Shown in pieces: positions 34,231 through 43,698 of a DNA stretch of 64,000 nt. The notes beneath the pieces were generated by a model. The model was not told where the DNA came from. It saw only the letters and a list, made by a program, of their open reading frames with translations, and made no database searches. The translations under genes and the position numbers were made by a program. The DNA is taken from the NCBI GenBank assembly GCA_024998565.1, contig JACOEM010000015.1, positions 1 to 64,000 on the forward strand, in the 5' to 3' direction. Numbering within the stretch: the first letter of the stretch is position 1; each line of letters opens with the position of its first letter. Source of the DNA: Nitrospira sp. Lineage in GTDB: Bacteria; Nitrospirota; Nitrospiria; Nitrospirales; Nitrospiraceae.

Positions 34231-34688
34231 CTGGTTCCGTTTTGGGGTGGAACGGGTAACACGACGATCCCGAGCCAGAAATCTTCAATGGACCGCACCA
34301 CCCGAATGAACTGATCCAGGTCCACCGGCTTCGTGATGTAGCAATTGGCGTGAAGGTTGTAACTCTTCAGCACATCCTGCTCGTCCTCTGAGGTCGTCAG
34401 CACGACCACCGGAATGCGTTTCAGCGGCTCCTCGGCCTTGATTTGAGCCAGCACTTCCCGACCGTCTTTTCGAGGCAGATTCAAGTCGAGCAGGATCAGG
34501 TGGGGGCGAGTCGCGTGGGCGTAGGGACCCTGTCGGCGCAGATAGGTCAAGGCTTCCTCACCGTCCTTCAGCACGGTCAGATGGTTCACGACTTTGGCTT
34601 CCTTCAGTGCTTCCATCGTCAGCCGAACATCGCCCGGATTATCCTCGACCAGCAGAATCTCGATGGGCTTCACCATCTCAGGTACCAT
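34227..34688 (-). CDS. Single-domain response regulator (Rcp1-like)
   Basis: A 153-residue receiver-only protein: [32 protein letters not shown] (phospho-Asp near 68), [11 protein letters not shown] and [11 protein letters not shown]. The insert between strands resembles Rcp1-type regulators paired with phytochrome-like kinases. With the cache kinase upstream and the hybrid kinase downstream it would form a phosphorelay shuttle (inference). Confidence 0.92.
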   Translation of the reverse strand: MVPEMVKPIEILLVEDNPGDVRLTMEALKEAKVVNHLTVLKDGEEALTYLRRQGPYAHATRPHLILLDLNLPRKDGREVLAQIKAEEPLKRIPVVVLTTSEDEQDVLKSYNLHANCYITKPVDLDQFIRVVRSIEDFWLGIVVLPVPPQNGTR

Positions 34689-34711
34689 ACAACTCCTGCT
34701 CCTTCCTTCCG

Positions 34712-36484
34712 TCAGCGATTCGGGGTGTGCGCCCAGGTGCCCGGTTCCTCATCGCGCATGGTGAAATAAAACGTCGCTCCCTTGCCGAGTTCGGATTCCA
34801 CCCAGATGCGTCCGCCGTGGCGTTCGACGATCTTCTTACAAATGGCCAGGCCGATACCGGTCCCCGGATATTCTGCTCTTGTGTGGAGCCTCTGGAAAAT
34901 GACAAAAATCCGATCCCCGTACTGTGGGTCCATTCCGATGCCGTGATCGCGAACGGAAAACAACCATTGCCCGTCGGTCTGCTTCGCGGAAATGTGTATG
35001 CGCGGCGGTTGCGCCCCGCTGAATTTGATCGCATTGCTCAGCAGATTCTGGAACAACTGTGCCAATTGCCTTTCATCGCCCATCACCGCCGGCAACGGGT
35101 CATGAGTGATGACGGCCTGGCTTTCCTTGGCCGCGTTCACCAAATTGCCCAGTGCAGAGTTGAGCGCCGTCTCCATGGCCGTCGGTTCGAATTGTCGGCC
35201 CGTCGTGTTCACTCGCGAATAGGCCAGGAGGTCCTGAATGAGCCGTTGCATGCGGTTGGCGCCGTCCACGGCAAAGGCGATAAATTCATCCGCATCCGCA
35301 TCGAGTTTTCCCTGGTAGCGCCTCGCAATGAGTTGTGTATAGCTGCTGACCATCCGGAGTGGCTCCTGCAAGTCATGCGAAGCCACATAGGCGAATTGTT
35401 GGAGATCGGCATTCGAGCGGCCCAGCTCCGCCACGGACTCCTCCAACTTTTGCCGCGCCTCGACCAGCTCATTCCGCTCGCGGCCCAGTTCCCACGAGAC
35501 CCAGATGCCGTAGCCGGTGAGGGGGAGGATGACCAGCAATCCAATCCCTCCCACCATCCAGATCAGTCGATCGATCGGGGCATAGACCTGAAGACGGTCC
35601 AGCCGGAACAAGACGAGCCAGTCGAATCCGGGAAAGTCGGCATACCCTCTGGTCCAGGCATAGCCGGTGACGACGGGGTGTCCAGCACGGCGATGGGTTT
35701 CTTGCACGAAACCGGGGTGCTCTCGATCAGCAACGGCTTGGGCTTGCGACGGTACATCTATCTTCACCGGACTGCCGTTGAGATTCGAGGGGCGATTTTT
35801 TTCGCTGAGGATCGTCCCCTCTCGGTCCAACAGTAACCAGTCGTAAGCCAGCGGTCCGTATCGCAGCCTGCCTTCCTGCTCGAAAATCGACTGAAGATTT
35901 TCGAACGGCACCCGTGTGGCCACCACCCCGAGAAATGTTCCTTTTGGCCCATAGATCGGCGCCGTGAATCCGATGGCCATCTTTCTGTGCGATGTTGGGG
36001 AGGGCCGCATGTCTTCGAAGTGAACCTTCCCGGTCTTGCGTACCACGTCGAACGACTCGGGGTTGAGACCTTGCGTGCCCTGCACTGGCAGCCCGTCGGT
36101 GGAGGCCGTGAGTTGTCCGTTCTTATCGGCGACTCCCAGCCAGGAGTAATATTGATAGAGTTGTTTGTAGGCCAGGAGCCGGGCGGTCTTTTCAGCCGGG
36201 GTGCCGTCCCGGAGTAGGCCGTCGTTTGCGAAGAGTTGGATGTCGCCGAACCGTTCGAACATGACGCGGTCGAGGGTATCCGCGACCGCGGCGGCGTTCA
36301 TGGCCAATTCTCGTCCTCGTTCTGAGACCAGCACCCCTCGCAAGAACGACAACGCATAGAGTCCCAGTGCCGTCGCGATGACAAAACAAAGGAGAAGGAC
36401 CAGCGGGAGGCCCCTTTGGGTCGATCTGCTTCTGTCTGATACCAAGCCAGCCTTGGAGGGCGCGTTGTTCAGCGCAGGTTCCAT
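34712..36484 (-). CDS. Membrane-bound sensor histidine kinase with a periplasmic cache-type domain
   Basis: A 590-residue kinase. One transmembrane segment lies at about 27-48, then a periplasmic dCache-like domain to about 300 (for example [29 protein letters not shown]), a second membrane segment ([20 protein letters not shown]) and a coiled coil. HisKA follows with the phospho-His in [20 protein letters not shown], then HATPase_c with [20 protein letters not shown] and [18 protein letters not shown]. It heads the minus-strand cluster; the regulator 24 nt downstream is its likely partner. Confidence 0.92.
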   Translation of the reverse strand: MEPALNNAPSKAGLVSDRSRSTQRGLPLVLLLCFVIATALGLYALSFLRGVLVSERGRELAMNAAAVADTLDRVMFERFGDIQLFANDGLLRDGTPAEKTARLLAYKQLYQYYSWLGVADKNGQLTASTDGLPVQGTQGLNPESFDVVRKTGKVHFEDMRPSPTSHRKMAIGFTAPIYGPKGTFLGVVATRVPFENLQSIFEQEGRLRYGPLAYDWLLLDREGTILSEKNRPSNLNGSPVKIDVPSQAQAVADREHPGFVQETHRRAGHPVVTGYAWTRGYADFPGFDWLVLFRLDRLQVYAPIDRLIWMVGGIGLLVILPLTGYGIWVSWELGRERNELVEARQKLEESVAELGRSNADLQQFAYVASHDLQEPLRMVSSYTQLIARRYQGKLDADADEFIAFAVDGANRMQRLIQDLLAYSRVNTTGRQFEPTAMETALNSALGNLVNAAKESQAVITHDPLPAVMGDERQLAQLFQNLLSNAIKFSGAQPPRIHISAKQTDGQWLFSVRDHGIGMDPQYGDRIFVIFQRLHTRAEYPGTGIGLAICKKIVERHGGRIWVESELGKGATFYFTMRDEEPGTWAHTPNR

Positions 36485-36683
36485 CGCACTCTTGTGTCAG
36501 GGGTTTAAAGGGAAAGACCTTAGTATCATACCCTGTTCACGGATACAGTTCCATCCGGCAGATAGGGGCGTGTGACCGGGTGAATGTTCGACCGCGAACA
36601 AGGTGTGGTGTGCTCACGTGATTGACTCCCGCCTTGTCTCCCGAGTACGTTCTATTCGTTGGCGGGCGCAGGATCTCACCGCT

Positions 36684-37100
36684 ATGTTGTCCATTTCCAC
36701 GCACGTGACCATCCCGGACGAGGAGATCGAATTGACCGCTGTGCGGGCGCAAGGCGCCGGCGGGCAGCATGTCAATAAGGTGTCCTCCGCGATCCATCTG
36801 CGATTTGACATTCTCGCGTCCTCCCTTCCGCCGTTCTACAAGGAGCGGTTGCTGGCCTTGCGGGACCATCGAATCTCGCGTGACGGCACTATTATTATTA
36901 AGGCGCAGGATTCACGGAGTCAGGAGCGCAACCGCGCGTTGGCGTTGGATCGTCTACAGGAATTAATTCGGTCAGTGGCGGTGGTGCGTCCGCCGCGTCG
37001 TCCGACGAAGCCGACGAAGGGGTCGACCCAAAGACGGCTCGATAGTAAGACCAAGAGAGCGCGGCTGAAATCGTTGCGGGGAAAGCCGGACGAGCAGTAG
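36684..37100 (+). CDS. arfB: Alternative ribosome-rescue factor ArfB-like (GGQ peptidyl-tRNA hydrolase)
   Basis: A 138-residue protein of ArfB/YaeJ length. It carries the class I release-factor hydrolysis motif in [20 protein letters not shown] and a basic C-terminal tail ([20 protein letters not shown]) that in ArfB enters the empty mRNA channel of stalled ribosomes. There is no stop-codon recognition domain. The ATG at 36684 is chosen for length; the frame is open to 36603. Confidence 0.9.
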   Translation: MLSISTHVTIPDEEIELTAVRAQGAGGQHVNKVSSAIHLRFDILASSLPPFYKERLLALRDHRISRDGTIIIKAQDSRSQERNRALALDRLQELIRSVAVVRPPRRPTKPTKGSTQRRLDSKTKRARLKSLRGKPDEQ

Positions 37101-37127
37101 TCCCACCCGGCGCAGGATAAAAAAGAA

Positions 37128-37151
37128 GGGGCGCCTCAGCTGAAGCGCCCC
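37128..37151 (-). terminator. Intrinsic terminator of the RRM gene
   Basis: On the minus strand a GGGGCGC stem with its complement is followed by TTCTTTTTT, about 30 nt after the stop of the RRM gene. It lies 28 bases after the convergent arfB stop and may end both. Confidence 0.85.
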
Positions 37152-37180
37152 TCCGGAGACGAGATGAATCCCGTCACTAC

Positions 37181-37504
37181 TTAGAAGCGGCTGCGTCCGC
37201 CGCGGTTTTCACCGCCGCCGAACCGTCCACCCCCGCCGCCGCCACCGGAGCGAGCTTCTTGCGGCTTCGCTTCATTGACGGTGAGCTGCCGGCCATCCAT
37301 GTCCGAGCCGTTCAACGCCGTGATGGCTGCCTTCGCTTCTTCCGCAGTGGACATTTCCACGAAGCCGAAGCCGCGCGATTGTCCGGTGAACTTGTCGGTG
37401 ATCACGCGCGCCGATTCAACGGTGCCGTGCGCGGAAAACAAGTTGCTCAGTTGCGATTCAGTGGCAGCATACGGTAATCCGCCGACATACAATTTGTTAC
37501 CCAT
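37181..37504 (-). CDS. RRM-type RNA-binding protein with glycine-rich tail
   Basis: A 107-residue protein with one RNA recognition motif: RNP2 as KLYVGGLPYA (about 4-13) and RNP1 as SRGFGFVEMS (about 43-52). The last 25 residues are Gly/Arg-rich (GGGGGGGRFGGGENRGG). This is the form of cyanobacterial and other bacterial Rbp proteins, often cold-induced, that bind single-stranded RNA. AAGGAGAG precedes the ATG. It has a long upstream region and its own terminator. Confidence 0.95.
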   Translation of the reverse strand: MGNKLYVGGLPYAATESQLSNLFSAHGTVESARVITDKFTGQSRGFGFVEMSTAEEAKAAITALNGSDMDGRQLTVNEAKPQEARSGGGGGGGRFGGGENRGGRSRF

Positions 37505-37867
37505 AGGGGTCTCTCCTTTTGAATAGTGACATTGTCGGCGACACGAGAACGAATCAATGAGGGGAATGAGAGGGCCGAAGACGCGGTGCTTGAGGCGGCT
37601 TGGGTCTGACTTCCGATCAACTTCTCGGTAACAAACAATATCGGTGATGAGCCATCCGGAACCATGATTCTCATGCGGCTCGTTATGAGATCACGATGCA
37701 TCCTAACAGATGAATAGGGGGATTGCTACACGATTCACTGACAGGGGGAAAATAATTTGTGTCGGTAAGATGCAGTCAATTGCCGAATACGGGGAATGTA
37801 CGCTTACGGCCGGACCTCCGTGGTGGCGATCCGGTCGTTCCCCGGCGGCGGCACGGAGGGCTGCGTT
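37505..37867. other. Leader or promoter region of the RRM gene
   Basis: About 360 bases without an ORF having a ribosome site. Genes for such RRM proteins often have long, autoregulated 5' leaders; nothing in this sequence proves it. No clear promoter hexamers were found. Confidence 0.4.
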
Positions 37868-38737
37868 TCAGTGACCGGAAGAGGCCGTCCGTAGGGAGGA
37901 GGCGAGTCCCAACTTCCATAAGGTGTAGATCAACCACTTTGACGGGTCGAAGTTGTACCACAGCGGCCCGTTGCGATAGTCGCTCGGATAGGTGTGATGA
38001 TAGTTGTGGTAGCCCTCGCCGAAGGTCAGCAGTGAGACAAACCAGGAGTTGCGACTGGAGTCGGCCGTCCCGTAGGGCTGCTCGCCCCACAGATGACAGA
38101 CGGAGTTGATGCAGAAGGTGGAGTTCAGCACGGCGAAGGTGCGTCCGACGCCGGCCAGCATGAACCCACCGATTCCGCCCCTCCAGCCGTTATGCAGGAA
38201 GCCGACGACAAAGGGGAGCGCCAGGCCGACGAGGACGATCACCGCATAGTGGCGGTGTTGCCACATCGCGACCCGGTCCTGCATGACGCGGGAGCCGAAT
38301 CGTTCATCGTTGCACGGCACCGGATCGAGTAGCCAGCCGCAGTGGCTGTACCAGAATCCCCGTTTGGCGTTGTAAGGATCGGCCGGATCGTCGCAGTGCG
38401 CATGGTGTCGCAAATGGTCAGCTGTCCATTTTGCGCCGGAGTTCTGGAGCGCCCACCCCCCCGCCACCAAGAGACAGCCCTTCACCCAGTCGGGACATTC
38501 GAAACTGCGATGGGTCAGCAACCGGTGGTAGCCCACAGTGATCCCCAGTCCGGTGATCACATAGAGGATGACGAACATCGTCCAATCCAGCCAGGAGTAC
38601 CCATAGATCAGCCCGTAGCCCGGGACTGCGATCACAGACCCTGCGACGACTGACCAGAATAGGAGATAGGTCCAGAACTTATGGTGAACACGATGGACAA
38701 TGTCGGTTGGAACCGAACTCGGGGCGATGTGTTGCAT
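37868..38737 (-). CDS. Delta-9-type acyl-lipid/acyl-CoA desaturase
   Basis: A 289-residue membrane desaturase. The three histidine boxes are HRLLTH, HLRHHAH and HNYHH, with hydrophobic pairs of helices between them (YLLFWSVVAGSVIAVPGYG, YAVIVLVGLALPFVVGFLH). It inserts a double bond into saturated fatty acyl chains and so adjusts membrane fluidity. The ATG at 38737 fits the usual N-terminus; the frame is open to 38890. It lies near the RRM protein, and both classes are often cold-responsive (inference). Confidence 0.9.
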   Translation of the reverse strand: MQHIAPSSVPTDIVHRVHHKFWTYLLFWSVVAGSVIAVPGYGLIYGYSWLDWTMFVILYVITGLGITVGYHRLLTHRSFECPDWVKGCLLVAGGWALQNSGAKWTADHLRHHAHCDDPADPYNAKRGFWYSHCGWLLDPVPCNDERFGSRVMQDRVAMWQHRHYAVIVLVGLALPFVVGFLHNGWRGGIGGFMLAGVGRTFAVLNSTFCINSVCHLWGEQPYGTADSSRNSWFVSLLTFGEGYHNYHHTYPSDYRNGPLWYNFDPSKWLIYTLWKLGLASSLRTASSGH

Positions 38738-38979
38738 CCCGCTACAATAGTCAAGCGTGCGGGTTTTCGCAAGTGTCTGGTGGGCGCCGTAGGGTCGATG
38801 CGTCGCAGATGTGCTGCGGCCGCTCCGGCCTGGGGCCAGCGGTGGACGAGGGGGACCGTCAACCGTTTTCCTGCGGAGGCGTTGAGTCATTGTGTCAGTA
38901 ACCGGCTCCGCACTCAGTCATCGTGGGGCGGAAGGAGCGTGGACCTCGTGCGGTCATTTATTTCCGAAAGGGGGAGAAT

Positions 38980-39351
38980 ATGCGAGTCGATTGTGAAGTC
39001 CTAAGAATAACGATGAGGATTGTGTTCTTGCGCGGATTGGCGATCGGGCTCTTTGGATTGTATGAACCCGCCTGGTCGGCATCTGATCCAGCAACGGCAG
39101 CCGGTCAGGACCAATCCACTGTTCAAGCCGAGTCTTCCGGCAGTTCAAGAGCAGGGGCTGAGGAGAAGGGCATTGGGGGCCATCGCATGCGGAAGGCCTG
39201 CGCCGAGGATGTGAAACAACTCTGCCCGGGGGTCAAAGCGGGAGAAGGACGAATCGCTCAGTGTTTGAAGTCCCACGCCGGGGAACTCTCACAAACCTGC
39301 GCCGAGATGATCCGTCAACGCGGCAAGGGCCGGTCGACGCCTCCGGCTTAG
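38980..39351 (+). CDS. Small exported cysteine-rich-repeat protein
   Basis: A 123-residue protein. The start at 38980 follows GGGGGAG. A signal sequence (IVFLRGLAIGLFGLYEPAWS) precedes a Ser/Ala/Gln-rich linker. The end reads RKACAEDVKQLCPGVKAGEG then RIAQCLKSHAGELSQTCAEM, one unit of the cysteine-rich GLG1-like repeat, with four cysteines. Such small proteins are frequent in proteobacteria and nitrifiers; function is unknown. Confidence 0.75.
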   Translation: MRVDCEVLRITMRIVFLRGLAIGLFGLYEPAWSASDPATAAGQDQSTVQAESSGSSRAGAEEKGIGGHRMRKACAEDVKQLCPGVKAGEGRIAQCLKSHAGELSQTCAEMIRQRGKGRSTPPA

Positions 39352-39508
39352 GGCGAGTGGAGGAGCGGTGTCGGAAGAGTGGCGATCGGTCAGGCCACGT
39401 CCGGCACCGTTTCTGTGAGTTCCGTTGCGCCCGGTTGCTTTTCTCAATTTATTTTTCGAACCGGCGCAGGTGCGATACAGTGGCCATATTACATACGGGA
39501 GGGTACGT

Positions 39509-39883
39509 ATGGATGGCACAACGGGACAGTTCTCGGTCGATTTGCGGCAGCATCCGCGTTTGCGCGTCTCGGCACCGTTCGTCTGCTCCTTTTCCCGCCT
39601 CGGTTTGGCCAAATGGCTTGGGCGCGGGGGGGAGGGCATCGGGGTCGTGTTCGATGTGTCGATGCGAGGAGCCAAAGTGATGAGTGAGGCCGGTATTCAG
39701 CGTGGCGACCGAGTTTCGGTCACGCTTGCGTTGCCCAACCAGGTGTCGCCGATGACGGTGGAGGAAGCGACGGTACGCTGGGAAAGAGAGCAGGTGTATG
39801 GATTAGAGTTTGTCGATCTGTCGCCGGTGGCCGAGATGCGCCTGCGAAAGTTCATTACCATCGCGACCAAGCCGGGGTCCTAA
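39509..39883 (+). CDS. PilZ-domain protein 1
   Basis: A 124-residue protein. The N-terminal RQHPRLRVSAPF supplies the RxxxR c-di-GMP contact, and VVFDVSMRGAKVMSE stands for the D/NxSxxG motif, with Met and Arg in place of the usual residues. TVRWEREQVYGLEFVDL is the last strand pair. GGGAGG precedes the ATG. It is one of three PilZ genes surrounding an acyltransferase gene. Confidence 0.82.
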   Translation: MDGTTGQFSVDLRQHPRLRVSAPFVCSFSRLGLAKWLGRGGEGIGVVFDVSMRGAKVMSEAGIQRGDRVSVTLALPNQVSPMTVEEATVRWEREQVYGLEFVDLSPVAEMRLRKFITIATKPGS

Positions 39884-40084
39884 CCGGATGTGACGGGGAT
39901 TGCCCGGCGCGGCAACGCAAATGCACACTGACCCGCCCAGAGCTGCCTCCGGGCCGGCATGGCGGACCTGGTGTGTCAGTCCAGACCGTTTCCCCCCTCG
40001 CCAGCCCCGGGTACTCGATTCCCCGCATCGCTTCGAGATTGCGCTCGCCGCTCCGTTTCCCTACAATGGCTTCCCCATTCGGCC

Positions 40085-41023
40085 ATGTCCAGTACAAATA
40101 CACGAAAGAAGCGTCAGCGGCCGCATAGTTCCTACCATCCGCTGTATTGGCCGACATGGGTCGGTCTCGGATTGTTTCGCCTGCTGGCCCTGTTTCCCTA
40201 TCGCTGGCAACTCGCATTCGGTCGACAATGCGGGCGCCTGCTGCACGGTTTATTGACCAAGCGTCGCGATATCGTGCGGGTGAACTTGGCCGTTTGTTTT
40301 CCCCGGCAGGAACCGGCCGAGCGGAACCAGGTCGCGCTCCGTTGCTTCGAATCCATGGGAATGGGGGTGCTGGAGATCGCGATGGCCTGGTGGGCCAAAG
40401 ATCCGCGCACCTATTGCGAGTGCACCATCAAGGGATTGGAGCATATCCGCGAGGCGCTCCGTCAGGGGCGAGGCGTGTTGCTCTGCGGCGCTCACTTGCA
40501 TGCGGCGGAACTCGCCGGTCGGTTCATGGCGTTGGAGCAGCCGGTGGCGATCGTCTACCGTCCGCAGAACGATGTGGTCGCCGAAACCGTCGCGAATCGA
40601 TGCCGGAGCCGGTACTATTCCGAGTTGATTCAGCACCGGGATATGCGAGGAATCCTGCGAGCCTTAGCCAGGAATCAGGTGGTGTGGTATGCCCCGGATA
40701 TCGACGCAGGCTCCAAGCGCAGCGTCTTCGCCCCGTTTTTCGGTGTGCAGGCTGCGTCCCTGACGGCCACGTCGCGCTTGGCGAAGGTCAGCGGAGCCGC
40801 GGTGGTACCCTGCTTTTACTATCGAAGAGCCGATGGATCCGGCTATGACATTGAAGTGGGGCCGGCGCTCGAACACTTTCCGTCCGGTGAAATGGTGGAG
40901 GATGCCACTCGCATCAACCGGCTGATTGAGGGGGCCGTCCGTCGAGTTCCGGAACAATACTTCTGGCAGCATCGCCGCTTCAAGAGCCGTCCTCCCGGTG
41001 AGCCGCCGATCTATCGACGCTAA
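40085..41023 (+). CDS. Lipid A-type lauroyl/myristoyl acyltransferase (LpxL/HtrB family)
   Basis: A 312-residue inner-membrane enzyme that adds a secondary acyl chain to lipid A. The N-terminus has a hydrophobic helix (YWPTWVGLGLFRLLALFPYR). The catalytic HX4E motif lies in LLCGAHLHAAELAG, and the downstream YRPQNDVVAE and VWYAPDIDAG, FFGVQAASLTATSRLAK blocks match the family. No Shine-Dalgarno sequence is visible at the chosen ATG; the open frame extends to 39959. Confidence 0.88.
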   Translation: MSSTNTRKKRQRPHSSYHPLYWPTWVGLGLFRLLALFPYRWQLAFGRQCGRLLHGLLTKRRDIVRVNLAVCFPRQEPAERNQVALRCFESMGMGVLEIAMAWWAKDPRTYCECTIKGLEHIREALRQGRGVLLCGAHLHAAELAGRFMALEQPVAIVYRPQNDVVAETVANRCRSRYYSELIQHRDMRGILRALARNQVVWYAPDIDAGSKRSVFAPFFGVQAASLTATSRLAKVSGAAVVPCFYYRRADGSGYDIEVGPALEHFPSGEMVEDATRINRLIEGAVRRVPEQYFWQHRRFKSRPPGEPPIYRR

Positions 41024-41168
41024 GTGGCTTTCCATCAAGGCTGTCGCGCGGCCGTACGTATTCAACGGGGGCCTCGGTGAAATGATGAGAAGTATTCGGC
41101 GTCTCCCGCTCCTTGCGCTATACTGATCCTGGCTGAATGTCGTGCACGATCGCAGCATCCGCTCCGCC

Positions 41169-41543
41169 ATGGACCAATCCGACAATCGTTCTTCTGCGCG
41201 TATTGAACTTCGGCAACATCAACGGAGTGTTGTGCCCCCGGCATGCCTGCTCTCCTTCGCTCCCTTTGCTCCGACCATCAGTTTTAACGGTGAGACGGAA
41301 GGCGAAGGCGTCGTCATCAACCTCTCCGCCGGTGGCTGTAGAATCAGCAGCGACGCAGGTGTGGCTGTGGGTGATGCCATGTCGTTGATTATCCTCCTTC
41401 CGGGGGAAATATGCCCCACCACCATTGATCTGGCCCTGGTGCGATGGGGGCGGGATCTGCATTTTGGTGTGGAATTCGTGTCCATGGGGACAACCGAACT
41501 TACTCGGATCCGCCGGTTTCTCGCATCCACCGGTCCCGAATAG
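41169..41543 (+). CDS. PilZ-domain protein 2
   Basis: A 124-residue protein with the PilZ core GVVINLSAGGCRISSDAG (the DxSxxG motif as NLSAGG) and LVRWGRDLHFGVEFVSMG. The N-terminal Arg-rich segment (RSSARIELRQHQRSVV) provides the RxxxR contact. The start is ambiguous: ATG 41169 or GTG 41142, both without a strong ribosome site. It probably binds c-di-GMP. Confidence 0.8.
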   Translation: MDQSDNRSSARIELRQHQRSVVPPACLLSFAPFAPTISFNGETEGEGVVINLSAGGCRISSDAGVAVGDAMSLIILLPGEICPTTIDLALVRWGRDLHFGVEFVSMGTTELTRIRRFLASTGPE

Positions 41544-41594
41544 GGCCGGCATCGGGGTTGATGAGGCCGGGGAGGAGCTGAGAAAGGAGCGCAG

Positions 41595-41927
41595 GTGGAA
41601 CAGACGAAAACGCCGAGAAAATCCCGACGGGTCGCGACCGATTGCCGATTGGAATTTACCGGGGAGGATGAGGTTGTCGGGGAGGCGGAGGTGTTGGATG
41701 TCTCCTCGACCGGCTGTATGGCCAAGTCGGATAGCCGGATGCCACCGGGGCTCCAGATGAAGGTGTCTTTATTTTTGTCGGACGGGCATGATTGGCCGGT
41801 TCGAGTGGATGAAGCCGTGGTTCGATGGGCGCGAGGCGGGGAGTTCGGTGTGGAGTTTCTGGCGATACGCCCTGCGCAACTCCAGCGTATTCAGCAGTTC
41901 GTTATCAAGGCCAGGCCGTTGTCATAG
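41595..41927 (+). CDS. PilZ-domain protein 3
   Basis: A 110-residue protein: KTPRKSRRVATDCRLEF carries the Arg pair, AEVLDVSSTGCMAKSDS the DxSxxG motif, and AVVRWARGGEFGVEFLAI the last strands. GTG start with AAGGAG 5 bases upstream. It follows PilZ protein 2 by 51 nt in the same direction and is probably co-expressed with it. Confidence 0.82.
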   Translation: MEQTKTPRKSRRVATDCRLEFTGEDEVVGEAEVLDVSSTGCMAKSDSRMPPGLQMKVSLFLSDGHDWPVRVDEAVVRWARGGEFGVEFLAIRPAQLQRIQQFVIKARPLS

Positions 41928-42146
41928 GCCTCGTCCCACGTTCCTCCCTCCTGCTGTTGCTCCGCCGTTTTCGTCCACGCCGACCAGCCCACATGGTTTC
42001 CTCGCTCGACTGCGCCGTTTCGAGACATCGCCGGCAGGGTGACTCGTTGCTTTGTTTCGGACCCTTCCCCTACAATTTCGCGGGATCCGACATGAATCTT
42101 GATTAGCCCGACGGTGTGGCTCCATGAAAAAGACGGCGTACAACGC

Positions 42147-42926
42147 ATGATCGAGTGGGTGGGGCGCAAGACCATTGCGGGGTATACGTACCTTGCAGCG
42201 CTGGCGACACTGGTTACGCAGGCCGCGTTGGACCTCCTGCTCCCCACACGCCAAGGACGTGGGGAGACACGGCGGGTGCTCGTCAGACAGATTCTGTTCA
42301 CGGGGGTCGATGCATTGCCCGTGACGACGGTCATCGCCCTCCTGCTCGGCATCATCATCGTCACGCAGGCCGGGACACAGTTGCCGAGGCTCGGGGCCGG
42401 TGGACTGGTAGGGAGCATCGTCGTCGTAACCGTCATTCGCGAACTGGGCCCGTTGATCACGGCATTCATCGTGGTCGGGCGGTCAGGGACGGCCATCGCG
42501 ACCGAGTTGGGCAACATGTCCGTGACGCGGGAGGTGGTGGCGCTCCGGCTCATGGGGATTTCCATCAGCCGATTTGTCATTATGCCCCGTATGGTCGGCA
42601 TGGTCCTCTCGATGCTCTGTCTGACGCTGTATTTCGATGTGGTGGCTGTGTTGGGGGGCTACCTCATCGCCGACGCGCAATTGACCATTCCGTTTTATGC
42701 GTTCGTCGAAAGCATCACCAAGGCATTATCGACGACCGACGTGCTCATGACGGCCATCAAAGGCTTGTCATTCGGGTCGGCCGTGGCGGCCATCTGTTGT
42801 TACCATGGCCTGGCTGTCCGGTCCTCCTTTACCGAAGTGCCGCAGCAAACGACTCGTGCGATGATCAATTCATTTGTCCTCTGTCTGCTGATCGATGTCG
42901 TCGTCACGGTGCCGTTGTACCTATGA
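42147..42926 (+). CDS. mlaE: MlaE-family phospholipid ABC transporter permease
   Basis: A 259-residue inner-membrane permease of the MlaE/YrbE family. The family core (IRELGPLITAFIVVGRSG, TAIATELGNMSVTREVVALR, LMGISISRFVIMPRM) is intact, with about six hydrophobic segments. It forms the membrane part of the complex that moves phospholipids between inner and outer membrane. The ATG at 42147 gives the usual length; the frame is open to 42099. It overlaps mlaF by 4 bases. Confidence 0.93.
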   Translation: MIEWVGRKTIAGYTYLAALATLVTQAALDLLLPTRQGRGETRRVLVRQILFTGVDALPVTTVIALLLGIIIVTQAGTQLPRLGAGGLVGSIVVVTVIRELGPLITAFIVVGRSGTAIATELGNMSVTREVVALRLMGISISRFVIMPRMVGMVLSMLCLTLYFDVVAVLGGYLIADAQLTIPFYAFVESITKALSTTDVLMTAIKGLSFGSAVAAICCYHGLAVRSSFTEVPQQTTRAMINSFVLCLLIDVVVTVPLYL

Positions 42927-43654
42927 CTGAGGTAGCCCTCGTTCTGGAGCAGGTCCGGACGCCGATGACGGGCGGTCTTCATGTCCTCGAGGTCGATCTG
43001 AGGATTGCCGCGGGCGAGTTCGTCGCGCTGGTGGGTCCGAGCCGCTCGGGGAAAAGCCTGGTCATCGAGCTGGCGGCGGGGTTGGTGCGACCGGAAGCCG
43101 GCCGGGTGGTTCTGCTGGGGCACGAGTGGGACGACACCCGGGAGATTGAGCAGACTCCCGTACGGCTTCGAGTGGGGACTGTGCTGCAACAACCCGGGTT
43201 GTTGAGCAATATGACCCTCTTTCATAATGTGCTCCTGCCGCTCCGGTACCATCATGGCGCGATGCCGGAGCGGAGTCGGGAGCAAGCCGTGATGGCGCAG
43301 CTGGAACGACTGGGCGTCGCGCCGATGCGGGACCGGTTTCCCGCCGAACTCAATCAAGGCGAAGTGCGTAGGGCGGCTATTGCGCGGGCGTTGATACTGG
43401 ATCCCGAAGTGCTGCTCCTGGACGATCCCGTGGCCGGCCTGGATGCCGAGATGGTGTTGGCGCTCAAGGCCTGCATCGAAGCACGTCGGGCTCACCATCC
43501 GTTGACCGTAGTCGCGGCCTTACGGGCCTTTTCTCCGTTTATCGAAGCGGCGGATCGTCTGGTGGTACTTCAGGACGGGCGGGTGGTCGCCGATGGGGCT
43601 CGGCATGCGGTGGCCGGCGCGGTTCCTGAGATGCTCAGAAAGTATGTGGAATAG
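42923..43654 (+). CDS. mlaF: MlaF-like ABC transporter ATPase with degenerate motifs
   Basis: A 243-residue ATP-binding subunit. Walker A is GPSRSGKS (38-45). The rest departs from the family: the signature LSGG reads LNQGE (143-147), the Walker B Glu is Asp (LLLDDPVAGLD, Asp168), and the switch His, expected about residue 199 after TVV, is missing (TVVAALRAFSP). MlaF normally drives phospholipid transport; these changes would lower or abolish turnover at consensus sites (inference). It sits between mlaE and mlaD with 4-base overlap to mlaE, so the assignment by context is firm. Confidence 0.85.
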   Translation: MTEVALVLEQVRTPMTGGLHVLEVDLRIAAGEFVALVGPSRSGKSLVIELAAGLVRPEAGRVVLLGHEWDDTREIEQTPVRLRVGTVLQQPGLLSNMTLFHNVLLPLRYHHGAMPERSREQAVMAQLERLGVAPMRDRFPAELNQGEVRRAAIARALILDPEVLLLDDPVAGLDAEMVLALKACIEARRAHHPLTVVAALRAFSPFIEAADRLVVLQDGRVVADGARHAVAGAVPEMLRKYVE

Positions 43655-43698
43655 ACCGCGTTCTGCCGGGTCGGTCCGGCAAGACTGAGGGGTGGGGG

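Noticed and set aside
42155-43654. A 499-codon frame covering mlaE and mlaF
   Set aside because: Its first half is an out-of-frame reading of mlaE; only the last 243 codons (from 42923) are the real mlaF.
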